From assembly GCA_050084985.1 (NCBI GenBank), contig JBITNC010000001.1, positions 25,606,001 to 25,670,000 on the forward strand: a stretch of 64,000 bases of DNA, given 5' to 3'. Shown in pieces: positions 11,213 to 22,465 of the stretch. The notes below the pieces were generated by a model that searched no databases, had not been told where the DNA came from, and was given only the letters and a program-made list of their open reading frames with translations. Made by a program: the position numbers and the translations under genes. Every line of letters starts with the position of its first letter. Position 1 is the stretch's first letter. The stretch is from Nageia nagi (taxonomy: Eukaryota; Pinophyta).

Positions 11213-11700
11213 AGAACCAAAGAGCACCAAATATTAAATTTGGTTTGGGTTTTGAAGAAGGACAAACCTCCAAGGATGCAAATAAAAAATCAGAAATCAA
11301 AGAGGAAAAGAAACCAGTTAATCAAGAACAACCATTTCATAGAAGATAAAATAATACTACTAGAAATGACAGGTATATGGATAATGATGGATTTACACAT
11401 GTTGCACATCAAAGAAGAAGAAGATTTTTGGCACCTACTGCAATGTGGTAAAGTCCACAACCCAGGTTCACTCAATCCTTTTCTGGTTATTGTTTTAAGT
11501 GCAATGGGTATGGACATAGAATCTCTGAATGCAAATATAATATAGGTCCAAGGAATTTCTCAAGTAGAAATATGTTTGCACCATTGATGGATTATGCTGT
11601 AGAATGTTATAATTGTCACAACTATGGTCATACTGCAAAAAATTGTAGGAGCAAATTTTTTCAAAATCAATTTCAGCAAAGATCTTTTCAGTCGTAAGGC
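11213..11700 (+). pseudogene. Element B gag C-terminal part, copy 1, with two more zinc knuckles
   Basis: After the stop at 11210-11212 the same product appears to continue through several stops. It contains two further CCHC knuckles, CFKCNGYGHRISEC at 11491-11532 and CYNCHNYGHTAKNC at 11605-11646, in a basic, Gln- and Asn-rich context. This makes three knuckles in the gag/pol linker, with the coiled coil between the first and second. The coding frame of these two knuckles differs from the open frame at 11201-11545, which is a shadow. Confidence 0.7.
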
Positions 11701-11859
11701 ATGAGATATAATAGACAAATTCTAGAAAGATAGGTACAATAAAACAAATAGGAAGAGACAATACATGAATCTAAAATAGATATCAAGAAGATATGGAAAG
11801 AGAAGGAGCAACCAAAAGATGAAAAAGAATCTCTAATAGTACAAATAGCTCTTAAAGTA

Positions 11860-12261
11860 GAGAATAAACTAGCTCCTTGGATACTGGATAGTGGTTGCTC
11901 TAGCCACATGACCGGGGATAAAAGAAGATTTGAAAAATTAGAACAACATGAAGGAGGATCAGTAAAATTTGGTAATAATGATGGAGCAAAGATTATCGGT
12001 AGAGGTACAGTTAAGATTAATGATGGAAAGATCAAGTCAGAAGAAGTATTATTCGTGATTGGGTTGAAACATAGCTTGCTGAGTGTTAGTCAGATTTGTG
12101 ACAGAGGACATGATGTAATATTCAAGAAACATGGATGTGAAATCAGAAGAGCAAACAGTGGTAGGTTAGTTGCAGTTGGTACAAGGACATCCAAAAATCT
12201 ATATACATTGACAGAGACTTCAAATGGATCATGTCTACTCAGAAAGGAGGATGAAGATTAG
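11860..12261 (+). pseudogene. Element B protease and pre-integrase, copy 1
   Basis: The aspartic protease motif WILDSGCSSHMTGD lies at 11878-11919, with the catalytic D-S-G intact. The domain continues with the typical VLFVIGLKHSLLSVSQ segment and ends at a TAG (12259-12261) directly before the integrase zinc-binding LWHKRLGH motif. The protease would process the Gag-Pol polyprotein. The stop is shared with copy 2 (19596-19598). Confidence 0.85.
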
Positions 12262-13245
12262 CTTTGGCATAAGAGACTTGGACACATCAGTTTTGATAAT
12301 TTAGTTAAAATTTGTTCAAAGAGAGCAGTTCGAGATATACCAAGTATCAAAAAACCACCAAGTAGTATTTGTTCTTCATGCCAAAAGGGTAAGCTCACTA
12401 GATCCACTTTTAAGACAAAAGAATACTATTCCAGCAAACCATTAGAGCTTGTTCATACTGATTTGTGTGGTCCTATGAGAACACAAAGTTTAAATGGGGA
12501 TAGGTACTTCATGCTATGTATAGATGATTATTCTAGGATGACATGGATACTATTCTTGAAACACAAGTCAGAAGCACTTGAAAAATTTAAGACCTTCAAG
12601 AACCTGGCAGAAAATCAGATTGGAAGAAGAATCAAATGTTTAAGATCGGATAGAGGAAGTGAATTCATTTCAGATGATTTTAATGAATTCTGTCATGAGT
12701 ATGGTATCAGGAGACAGTTTTCAACAGCAAGAACACCTCAGCAAAATGGTGTAGTAGAAAGAAAAAATAGGTCAGTTCAATAATGGCATGAACAATGTTG
12801 ACAAGAAAGCCACATAGCTGACAGGTTTTGGAAAGAAGCAGTCCACACAACGGTTTATATTCAGAACAAATGTATGTTGAGGCCCCATGAGAATAAGACA
12901 CCCTATGAATTATGGTTTGATAAAAAGGCATCAGCAAAATACTTCAAAGTATTTAGGAGTAAGTGCTACATCAAGAGGACGGAAGAAAATCTTGGTAAGT
13001 TCGATGATAGAGCGGATGAAGGTATATTTCTTGGTTACTCAATAAAAAGCAAGGCTTACAAATGTTACAATAAAAGACTTAGAAAAATTGTTGAGAGTGC
13101 GGATGTCAAGATTGATGAACTAAAAGTACCTCCAAAAGACAATAATGAAAATTTTCCAGAATATATTAAGGCAGATGAGGTAGAGGAACAACCAGAAAAT
13201 CAACCAAAGAATGGCTCAGGTAACTCACACATGGTTCAGAAATAG
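12262..13245 (+). pseudogene. Element B integrase, copy 1
   Basis: HHCC zinc finger (LWHKRLGH at 12262 and C-S-S-C-Q-K-G-K near 12371), then the rve core. The three catalytic residues are visible: Asp in CIDDYSR (about 12518), Asp in LRSDRGSEF (about 12645) and Glu in QNGVVERKN (about 12745). Stops at 12781-12783 and just after, plus an extra-base difference from copy 2 near 12785-12815, break the frame. The C-terminal part with F-L-G-Y follows to 13245. Integrase would insert the cDNA with the 5-bp stagger seen at the array borders. Confidence 0.85.
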
Positions 13246-13259
13246 AAGAAAATCAAAAA

Positions 13260-14533
13260 CATAAGACAGGTAAATGGCAAAAAGATCATCCAACTGACCA
13301 AATAATTGGAGATCTAGATACTGGAGTTCAAATAAGAAGAAGAACAATAAGAGCATATTCTCTTCTCTCAAGCATAGAACCAAAAAATGTTGCAGAGGCA
13401 AGTCAGGATGAAAGTTGGATCAAAGCAATGGATGAGGAACTAGACCAAATTGAAAAGAATCAAACTTGGGAGTTGGTACCAAGGCCCAAAAATAAAAATG
13501 TGATTGGCACCAAGTGGGTTTTTCACAACAAGCTTAATGAAGATGGAAAAATAATAAGAAACAAAGCAAGATTGGTTTGTAAAGGGTATGCTCAAGTTGA
13601 AGGTATTGATTTTGAAGAAACTTTTGCTCCTGTTGCTAGATTAGAAGCTATCTGTATGTTTCTTGCTTTGGCAGTCTATAAAAACTTCAAAGTTTATCAA
13701 ATGGATGTAAATCAGCATTTTTGAATGGAAATCTTAATGAAAAAGTTTATATTGAGCAGCCAGATGGATTTCAGATAAGTGAGAATCTAGATTTTGTGTG
13801 CAAATTAAAAAAGGCACTTTATGGTCTAAAACAAGCACCCCGAGCATGGTACTCTAGACTTGATACATATCTACATTAGCAAGGTTTTAAAAAGGGTATG
13901 GTGGACAATAATCTCTACATTAAATCTGAAAATAATCACCAAGTTATCATTGTTGTTTATGTAGATGATATTATTTTTGGAGGTAGCAAAGATGAAATGT
14001 ACAAAGATTTTGCTAACCAAATGCAAACAGAGTTTGAAATGTCAATGATAGGTGAACTTTCATATTTTATTGGTTTGCAAGTTAATCAATTAAAGAATGG
14101 CATTTTTATTTCGCAAATCAAGTATGTTAAAGAGATATTGAAAAAGTTCACTATGGAGGATTGCAAGCCTGTGAGCACTCCTATGACGACAGGCTGCAAG
14201 CTAAGCAAGGATGATAAGTCACCATCAGTAGATCAGACTATGTACAGGTCAATGATTGGGAGCCTATTATATTTGACAGCTACCAGACCTGACATACTTC
14301 AGGCAGTGTGTATGGTTGCACTGTTCCAAGCAAGTCCAAAGGAAACACATGTGACTACAGTAAAATGGATTTTTCGGTACCTTAAAGGTACAATGGACTA
14401 TGGCCTATGGTATCCCAAAGGAAAAGATTTCACACTCATTACTTTCTCAGATGCAGATTGGGCAGGATGTGTAGATGACAGGAAAAGCACTAGTGGTGGT
14501 GCATTTTACTTGGGTAATAATCTTGTCGGTTAG
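13260..14533 (+). pseudogene. Element B reverse transcriptase, copy 1
   Basis: RVT_2-type RT. The start is [19 protein letters not shown] (about 13497). The first catalytic Asp lies in QMDVN, where a single-base loss (13707-13724) shifts the frame and ends it in TGA before the F-L-N-G motif. The [11 protein letters not shown] segment is at about 13820. The YVDD catalytic box at 13958-13969 is intact, followed by the thumb and connection to RNase H (F-S-D-A-D-W-A-G near 14445). A TAG at 13877-13879 and one at 14531-14533 replace sense codons. All these lesions recur in copy 2. Confidence 0.9.
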
Positions 14534-14910
14534 CACAGTAAGAAATAAGAATCGGTATCATTATCCACCGCAGAAGCAGAGTACATAGCAGTGACATCAT
14601 GTTGTACACAGGTTATGTGGATGAAATAAATGATGGAAGATCTAGGATTCAGATCACTGAACCTATTTCAATTATGTGTGATAACACAAGTGCAATCAAT
14701 ATTTCTAAGAATCCAATCATGCATTCAAGAACAAAACATATTGCCATTCGATATCATTTTTTGAAGGAAAAGGTTGCAGAAGGAGAGGTAAAGTTAGAAT
14801 TTGTTCCACATTAGAGCAAGTAGCAGATATATTTACTAAACCATTACCAAAAGAAGTTTTTGAGTACCTACGAAAGAAATTGGAAGTGGTGATATTGCCC
14901 AAGCATTGAC
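14534..14910 (+). pseudogene. Element B RNase H end and pol terminus, copy 1
   Basis: After two stops (where the family has Trp and Gln), LSTAEAEYIAVTSCC at about 14560 carries the RNase H catalytic Glu. The motif HSRTKHIAIRYHF is in the frame at 14599-14814, and TKPLPKEVFEYLRKKLEVV (about 14838-14890) gives the usual Copia pol end. A frameshift after CCTQVMWMK and a stop at 14812-14814 split the tail. No env-like frame follows: the pol end is only about 220 bases from LTR 2. Confidence 0.8.
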
Positions 14911-14927
14911 TAGCTTTTGGGCGCACA

Positions 14928-15126
14928 ATCTCAGGGGGAGTAATTTTGTATTTGTTTATCTTTTTACTCCTGTATAATTATGTTCTTTTGTATACTGATT
15001 TACACCTGAATATTGTGTATATGGACTCAGGGGGAGTCCACGACACCCCTTTGTATTTGTTGTCAAAGGGGGAGAAGAGTAACAAGTTTTTGCATATGTG
15101 TTGCCAACAATTCCAAAGGGGAAGAT
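14928..15126 (+). other. Multiple polypurine tracts before LTR 2
   Basis: Four purine tracts occur in 200 bases: CTCAGGGGGAG near 14930, GACTCAGGGGGAG near 15023, TCAAAGGGGGAGAAGAG near 15062 and CCAAAGGGGAAGA ending at 15125. Only the last abuts the LTR and should prime plus-strand DNA. The same set precedes LTR 3 (22270-22465). Repeated polypurine-like tracts are a reported Sirevirus trait. Confidence 0.7.
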
Positions 15127-17114
15127 TGTTGAGTATGGTGCAGCAGTGTTGTCATTGTTGTCAACATGATAAAAATCAGTGTGCATAAGGTTCATATGGT
15201 TGCACGTGTCAAAGAAATAACATCGACAAGATCTACAAAGTTGTCGGATGCAAAAACGATAAAGGGACCAAAAGTTGTCATGAGGTACCAAAAGTTGTCA
15301 AGAGGGCCAAATTACAAATGGAAGGTGATGGACAGCAAGAGATGGTTTGGATCAGTTTTTGGGTTGATAAAAAACTTGTGTGAAGCATTTGAACGGTTAA
15401 ATTTCATGTTGGTTCAGTTTTGGGCACTCTTGTGGATTATGGTGCAGTCAAAAATTTGTGTAAAATTGGCTTCGTACAATTTGAATTGCAAGCAAACAGT
15501 GATGAATTAGAGGTTTAAATTCAAATAATATATAGTAATATATACCAAGAAGGTGTGGTCCAAATTTCTTAGCAAGATGATAATCGAGGAAGAAATGGTA
15601 CAAGCTGCAAAATGCCACTCCGTAACATTTTGACTGTTTGAGCATAAATTTTGGAAATAGTAGGTTGGTTATTTTGAGCTCTAAAAGTATTCAAATTTAG
15701 AATTTCAAAGTTTTTACATGTATAAATTGATTAGATGAACAACTTTGTCTTTTGAACCATCTTGATTTGAGGCCTTGAACTATGAGAACCTATAACTTGC
15801 ACAAATCCAAGCATAATAAAATACCTGTGAAATCTGTGTCGGAGGCCACTTTGCGAAAAGTGCTGTGTGCAAACTATGAAGATTTAAAGCTTAAAATTTG
15901 GATATAATGTAATTGGTTATATTAAGAACATGTGGTCCAAATTTTATGTTAAACTATGCACTCAGTAAGAAGTTATAGCTCATCGAAAAAGCTGTTAGAG
16001 CTTCTTCTTTTTTTCTTAATTTTTCAGTTTTGGCCGACAATGGTTTTTAAGTGACAAGCAAAAAGGAATAGTGTGTATGGTTTGAAAAAATGCTCTTTCC
16101 TTTTATTTTATATCTCAGTTATCGCACTTCTATTTAAGGCTCAAGAGTTCTTTTATCATGTGACATTAAAAAAAAAAAAAAAACCAAGAGAGGAGAAGAT
16201 AAAAAGACAGATTCGAGCTTTGAAAGAATTTTCGGCATCTATGTGAAATTCGTCATACCATTTTGTGCCATATGGACATGGAACACGCGTTCTGAGTGCA
16301 TTCGAGGTATTATCTTCAACCAGTTTGAATAAATTCAGATTTTTCTGGGTTTGTGTTTTGGCAGTGTAGTTTGTTATTGAGAGGTGTGTGAAGCATGTAT
16401 GAGTAACGGATATCTCAAAAATGAATGTTTTCTTGATAATTCTATAAGTGTTGAAAGTTCTAGATGTTTGTGAGAAATTATATCAATTTTGATTCAGAAT
16501 ATGAGGAGTTTTCTTGGTGAAAAATAACGGTAGCCCTTTCAGTGATATGAGCAACAATTTCTTGATCCGATTTTGAGCGTTTTTCAGTAGACAGGAATCC
16601 AAAGCAAATGTGTATGAATTAAAAGGGGTTTCAGATTACAGATGAATAGAGAGCTATTGGCATGAGCATAAAGAAAATAGAATATGATTCAGATTGTATT
16701 TTGTAAGAAAAGTTTTGAGCTAGACCATTTCGGGTCTTGGGTAACTGGTTATCAATCTTTCATTCCATCTTATTAAATCTGTCAAGTGGGTGCTTGGCAA
16801 GTGGAGTTGGTGCTCCTTGCAGTGGGTGCTGCAAAGCTTAGGGGTTGGTGCTCCTTTCAGTTGGTGCTGATAAATTATGTGTAAAGTTGGTGCTTTACAA
16901 TGGTTGGATTTGGATTGAAGTCTAAGCAGTCTTTTCCGGGGATGTAGCCACATTGGTGAACCTCGTTATATCTTGTGTTGTGTGTTTGCTATCTTGGTGT
17001 GCTTGCTCTATTTGGTTTTATTTCTCTATTGCACTATTTAAAGTTTCCAGATTTAAAGTTTTAAAATTGAAACACTGATTCACCCCCCCTTTCAGTGTCA
17101 CGCATAGTTCAACA
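15127..17114 (+). repeat. Element B LTR 2 (middle, mosaic)
   Basis: 1988 bp. From 15127 to 15894 it carries LTR 3 variants (for example GATGGACAGCAAG, GCATTTGAACGGTTAAA, AAGCAAACAGTGATGAATTAG). From 15900 to the end it carries LTR 1 variants (GGATATAATGTAATTGG, AAAAAGGAATAG, AACGG). The switch lies between a base shared only with LTR 3 (15894, A against C in LTR 1) and one shared only with LTR 1 (15900, G against T in LTR 3). Confidence 0.9.
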
Positions 17115-17178
17115 ATTGGTCTCAGAGCCAGGTTCCTATTTCGGCTTAATCAGCTAGGGAGATCTTGGATGTGTCGTA

Positions 17179-18551
17179 ATGACTTCAGGTGAAGGGTTTT
17201 CTTCAAATAAAGCTCCATTATTTGATGGCACTAATTATTCTTTTTGGATACTCAGAATGCAGACATATCTTAGTGCTTTGGGATATGAGATTTGGGAGGC
17301 CACAAAAAATGGTTATACCGCACCTACTACGCCTATTACAGATGCAGCTGCTAAGAAGGCATATGAAAATAACTCGAAGGCTAAAAATGCTATCATGTGC
17401 AGATTGGTAGACAGCGAGCTAGTAAAAGTGATGAATTATGAATCGGCAAAAGAAATATGGGATAAACTGAAAAGCATTCATGAGGGAGACATAAAGATAA
17501 AAGAGGCTAAGCTTCAAACTCACCGAGCGCAGTTTGAGAGTTTAAAGATGAATGAAGATGAAAACATAGAAGCATACATCCTAAGGGTCAATGAAGTAAC
17601 CAATGCAATTAGAGGCCTCGGAGAAAAGATTGAAGATGCAGTTATTGTGAAAAAGGTATTATGCTCACTTCCGTAAAGATTTGATTCAAAAGTTTCTACC
17701 ATAGAAGAAGCGAAAGATTTAAATACTTTTAATATGGATGAAATGCATGGTTCTCTAACTGCTTATGAAATGAGAATAGGAAAAGGAAAATCTATTGACA
17801 GGGAAGCCGCTTTCAAAGCAAGAAGAAAATAAAAGCAATGCCAGAATCTGATGAAGAAGAGACATCTGATGAATTAGAAGCGAATTTTATTCGTAAGTTA
17901 AAGAAAGGAACAAAAGGTAAATATAGAGGAAAATTACCATTTAAATGTTTCAATTGTGGAGGTGTAGGGCACTTTGCAGCTAAATGTCCACACAATGAGA
18001 AGAACAAAGATGATGAAAGTTCGCACAGAGAGAGAAATGGATGGAAGACAAAATCAAATTTCAGAAAAGGTAATTTCAAGAAGAAAAGTTTTATTTCCAA
18101 AAATATTAGTTCATCAGAAGTCAGTTCAAATGAAGACTCAGAAGAAGAGGTTGATGAAGCTCTCTTCATGGCATTTGAAGAAGAAAAATTGGAATTGAAA
18201 CAAAAATTAGAAGAAGAAATTGATGAAGAAGAAGTTGAAGCAGAAGTTAATCTGGAAGAAGAATTAATTGCAGCTCTAGAAGAATTAGAGATAGAAAGGA
18301 AAAAATATCGAAAAACTTCTCGAAAACTTGATGATGCAAATGAAGTTATTATAAGCTTAAAAGTACAGGTGGAAGAAATACGAAAAACAACTAAGGATCT
18401 TGAAGAACAAATCACTACCAAAGTTGAGTACTGTAGCAAATTAGAAGCAGAGATTACAGGATTGAATCTTCAATTGGAAGAGATGAGTCATAAGATTAGT
18501 GAGTATCATAAACTTGAGAGAGGATCTTTAAAGCTAAATGAAATCTTATAG
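17179..18551 (+). pseudogene. Element B gag, copy 2 (broken)
   Basis: Protein text is identical to copy 1 up to the same TAA (17674-17676). One base fewer near 17821 puts a TAA in the linker. From 17838 a 237-codon frame (MPESDEEETSDELEANF...) runs unbroken through the zinc knuckle (17946-17987) and the acidic coiled coil to the stop at 18549-18551. Copy 1 splits this region because of one extra T. This is therefore the clearer copy for reading the gag C-terminal half. Confidence 0.85.
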
Positions 18552-19040
18552 AACCAAAGAGCACCAAATATTAAATTTGGTTTGGGTTTTGAAGAAGGAC
18601 AAACCTCCAAGGATGCAAATAAAAAATCAGAAATCAAAGAGGAAAAGAAACCAGTTAATCAAGAACAACCATTTCATAGAAGATAAAATAATACTACTAG
18701 AAATGACAGGTATATGGATAATGATGGATTTACACATGTTGCACATCAAAGAAGAAGAAGATTTTTGGCACCTACTGCAATGTGGTAAAGTCCACAACCC
18801 AGGTTCACTCAATCCTTTTCTGGTTATTGTTTTAAGTGCAATGGGTATGGACATAGAATCTCTGAATGCAAATATAATATAGGTCCAAGGAATTTCTCAA
18901 GTAGAAATATGTTTGCACCATTGATGGATTATGCTGTAGAATGTTATAATTGTCACAACTATGGTCATACTGCAAAAAATTGTAGGAGCAAATTTTTTCA
19001 AAATCAATTTCAGCAAAGATCTTTTCAGTCGTAAGGCATG
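18552..19040 (+). pseudogene. Element B gag C-terminal part, copy 2, two zinc knuckles
   Basis: Same arrangement as copy 1: CCHC knuckles at 18828-18869 and 18942-18983, separated by stops in identical places. Confidence 0.7.
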
Positions 19041-19199
19041 AGATATAATAGACAAATTCTAGAAAGATAGGTACAATAAAACAAATAGGAAGAGACAATA
19101 CATGAATCTAAAATAGATATCAAGAAGATATGGAAAGAGAAGGAGCAACCAAAAGATGAAAAAGAATCTCTAATAGTACAAATAGCTCTTAAAGTAGAG

Positions 19200-19598
19200 A
19201 ATAAACTAGCTCCTTGGATACTGGATAGTGGTTGCTCTAGCCACATGACCGGGGATAAAAGAAGATTTGAAAAATTAGAACAACATGAAGGAGGATCAGT
19301 AAAATTTGGTAATAATGATGGAGCAAAGATTATCGGTAGAGGTACAGTTAAGATTAATGATGGAAAGATCAAGTCAGAAGAAGTATTATTCGTGATTGGG
19401 TTGAAACATAGCTTGCTGAGTGTTAGTCAGATTTGTGACAGAGGACATGATGTAATATTCAAGAAACATGGATGTGAAATCAGAAGAGCAAACAGTGGTA
19501 GGTTAGTTGCAGTTGGTACAAGGACATCCAAAAATCTATATACATTGACAGAGACTTCAAATGGATCATGTCTACTCAGAAAGGAGGATGAAGATTAG
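19200..19598 (+). pseudogene. Element B protease and pre-integrase, copy 2
   Basis: The D-S-G motif (WILDSGCSSHMTGD) starts at 19215. The sequence shows the same residues as copy 1 and the same TAG before LWHKRLGH. Confidence 0.85.
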
Positions 19599-20603
19599 CT
19601 TTGGCATAAGAGACTTGGACACATCAGTTTTGATAATTTAGTTAAAATTTGTTCAAAGAGAGCAGTTCGAGATATACCAAGTATCAAAAAACCACCAAGT
19701 AGTATTTGTTCTTCATGCCAAAAGGGTAAGCTCACTAGATCCACTTTTAAGACAAAAGAATACTATTCCAGCAAACCATTAGAGCTTGTTCATACTGATT
19801 TGTGTGGTCCTATGAGAACACAAAGTTTAAATGGGGATAGGTACTTCATGCTATGTATAGATGATTATTCTAGGATGACATGGATACTATTCTTGAAACA
19901 CAAGTCAGAAGCACTTGAAAAATTTAAGACCTTCAAGAACCTGGCAGAAAATCAGATTGGAAGAAGAATCAAATGTTTAAGATCGGATAGAGGAAGTGAA
20001 TTCATTTCAGATGATTTTAATGAATTCTGTCATGAGTATGGTATCAGGAGACAGTTTTCAACAGCAAGAACACCTCAGCAAAATGGTGTAGTAGAAAGAA
20101 AAAATAGGTCAGTTCAATAAATGGCATGAACAATGTTGACAGAAAGCCACATAGCTGACAGGTTTTGGAAAGAAGCAGTCCACACAACGGTTTATATTCA
20201 GAACAAATGTATGTTGAGGCCCCATGAGAATAAGACACCCTATGAATTATGGTTTGATAAAAAGGCATCAGCAAAATACTTCAAAGTATTTAGGAGTAAG
20301 TGCTACATCAAGAGGACGGAAGAAAATCTTGGTAAGTTCGATGATAGAGCGGATGAAGGTATATTTCTTGGTTACTCAATAAAAAGCAAGGCTTACAAAT
20401 GTTACAATAAAAGACTTAGAAAAATTGTTGAGAGTGCGGATGTCAAGATTGATGAACTAAAAGTACCTCCAAAAGACAATAATGAAAATTTTCCAGAATA
20501 TATTAAGGCAGATGAGGTAGAGGAACAACCAGAAAATCAACCAAAGAATGGCTCAGGTAACTCACACATGTGGTTCAGAAATAGAAGAAAATCAAAAACA
20601 TAA
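19599..20603 (+). pseudogene. Element B integrase, copy 2
   Basis: HHCC finger and the D, D, E core residues as in copy 1, with the core open frame 19800-20120 ending at the same TAA. Small indels after 20120 (one base more, then one fewer than copy 1) leave the C-terminal half open as one 156-codon frame (20133-20603). A two-base difference at about 20571 lets the frame read further than in copy 1. Confidence 0.85.
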
Positions 20604-21872
20604 GACAGGTAAATGGCAAAAAGATCATCCAACTGACCAAATAATTGGAGATCTAGATACTGGAGTTCAAATAAGAAGAAGAACAATAAGAGCATATTCT
20701 CTTCTCTCAAGCATAGAACCAAAAAATGTTGCAGAGGCAAGTCAGGATGAAAGTTGGATCAAAGCAATGGATGAGGAACTAGACCAAATTGAAAAGAATC
20801 AAACTTGGGAGTTGGTACCAAGGCCCAAAAATAAAAATGTGATTGGCACCAAGTGGGTTTTTCACAACAAGCTTAATGAAGATGGAAAAATAATAAGAAA
20901 CAAAGCAAGATTGGTTTGTAAAGGGTATGCTCAAGTTGAAGGTATTGATTTTGAAGAAACTTTTGCTCCTGTTGCTAGATTAGAAGCTATCTGTATGTTT
21001 CTTGCTTTGGCAGTCTATAAAAACTTCAAAGTTTATCAAATGGATGTAAATCAGCATTTTTGAATGGAAATCTTAATGAAAAAGTTTATATTGAGCAGCC
21101 AGATGGATTTCAGATAAGTGAGAATCTAGATTTTGTGTGCAAATTAAAAAAGGCACTTTATGGTCTAAAACAAGCACCCCGAGCATGGTACTCTAGACTT
21201 GATACATATCTACATTAGCAAGGTTTTAAAAAGGGTATGGTGGACAATAATCTCTACATTAAATCTGAAAATAATCACCAAGTTATCATTGTTGTTTATG
21301 TAGATGATATTATTTTTGGAGGTAGCAAAGATGAAATGTACAAAGATTTTGCTAACCAAATGCAAACAGAGTTTGAAATGTCAATGATAGGTGAACTTTC
21401 ATATTTTATTGGTTTGCAAGTTAATCAATTAAAGAATGGCATTTTTATTTCGCAAATCAAGTATGTTAAAGAGATATTGAAAAAGTTCACTATGGAGGAT
21501 TGCAAGCCTGTGAGCACTCCTATGACGACAGGCTGCAAGCTAAGCAAGGATGATAAGTCACCATCAGTAGATCAGACTATGTACAGGTCAATGATTGGGA
21601 GCCTATTATATTTGACAGCTACCAGACCTGACATACTTCAGGCAGTGTGTATGGTTGCACTGTTCCAAGCAAGTCCAAAGGAAACACATGTGACTACAGT
21701 AAAATGGATTTTTCGGTACCTTAAAGGTACAATGGACTATGGCCTATGGTATCCCAAAGGAAAAGATTTCACACTCATTACTTTCTCAGATGCAGATTGG
21801 GCAGGATGTGTAGATGACAGGAAAAGCACTAGTGGTGGTGCATTTTACTTGGGTAATAATCTTGTCGGTTAG
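20604..21872 (+). pseudogene. Element B reverse transcriptase, copy 2
   Basis: The open frame 20548-21063 covers the linker and the RT fingers up to the shared frameshift just before F-L-N-G (21046-21063). YVDD lies at 21297-21308. The frame 21237-21872 then runs through thumb, connection and the RNase H start to the shared TAG (21870-21872). The amino acids are the same as copy 1 wherever both are open. Confidence 0.9.
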
Positions 21873-22250
21873 CACAGTAAGAAATAAGAATCGGTATCAT
21901 TATCCACCGCAGAAGCAGAGTACATAGCAGTGACATCATGTTGTACACAGGTTATGTGGATGAAATAAATGATGGAAGATCTAGGATTCAGATCACTGAA
22001 CCTATTTCAATTATGTGTGATAACACAAGTGCAATCAATATTTCTAAGAATCCAATCATGCATTCAAGAACAAAACATATTGCCATTCGATATCATTTTT
22101 TGAAGGAAAAGGTTGCAGAAGGAGAGGTAAAGTTAGAATTTGTTCCACATTAGAGCAAGTAGCAGATATATTTACTAAACCATTACCAAAAGAAGTTTTT
22201 GAGTACCTACGAAAGAAATTGGAAGTGGTGATATTGCCCAAGCATTGACT
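21873..22250 (+). pseudogene. Element B RNase H end and pol terminus, copy 2
   Basis: Same broken tail as copy 1: LSTAEAEY at about 21900, HSRTKHIAIRYHF in the frame 21938-22153, then TKPLPKEVFEYL to the pol end. It is followed by the purine tracts at 22270-22465. Confidence 0.8.
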
Positions 22251-22465
22251 AGCTTTTGGGCGCACAATCTCAGGGGGAGTAATTTTGTATTTGTTTATCT
22301 TTTTACTCCTGTATAATTATGTTCTTTTGTATACTGATTTACACCTGAATATTGTGTATATGGACTCAGGGGGAGTCCACGACACCCCTTTGTATTTGTT
22401 GTCAAAGGGGGAGAAGAGTAACAAGTTTTTGCATATGTGTTGCCAACAATTCCAAAGGGGAAGAT

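Noticed and set aside
14890-15126. Search for an env-like frame after pol in element B, as in some Sireviruses
   Set aside because: Only about 220 bases separate the pol end from the LTR, and these are purine tracts; there is no room for such a gene.
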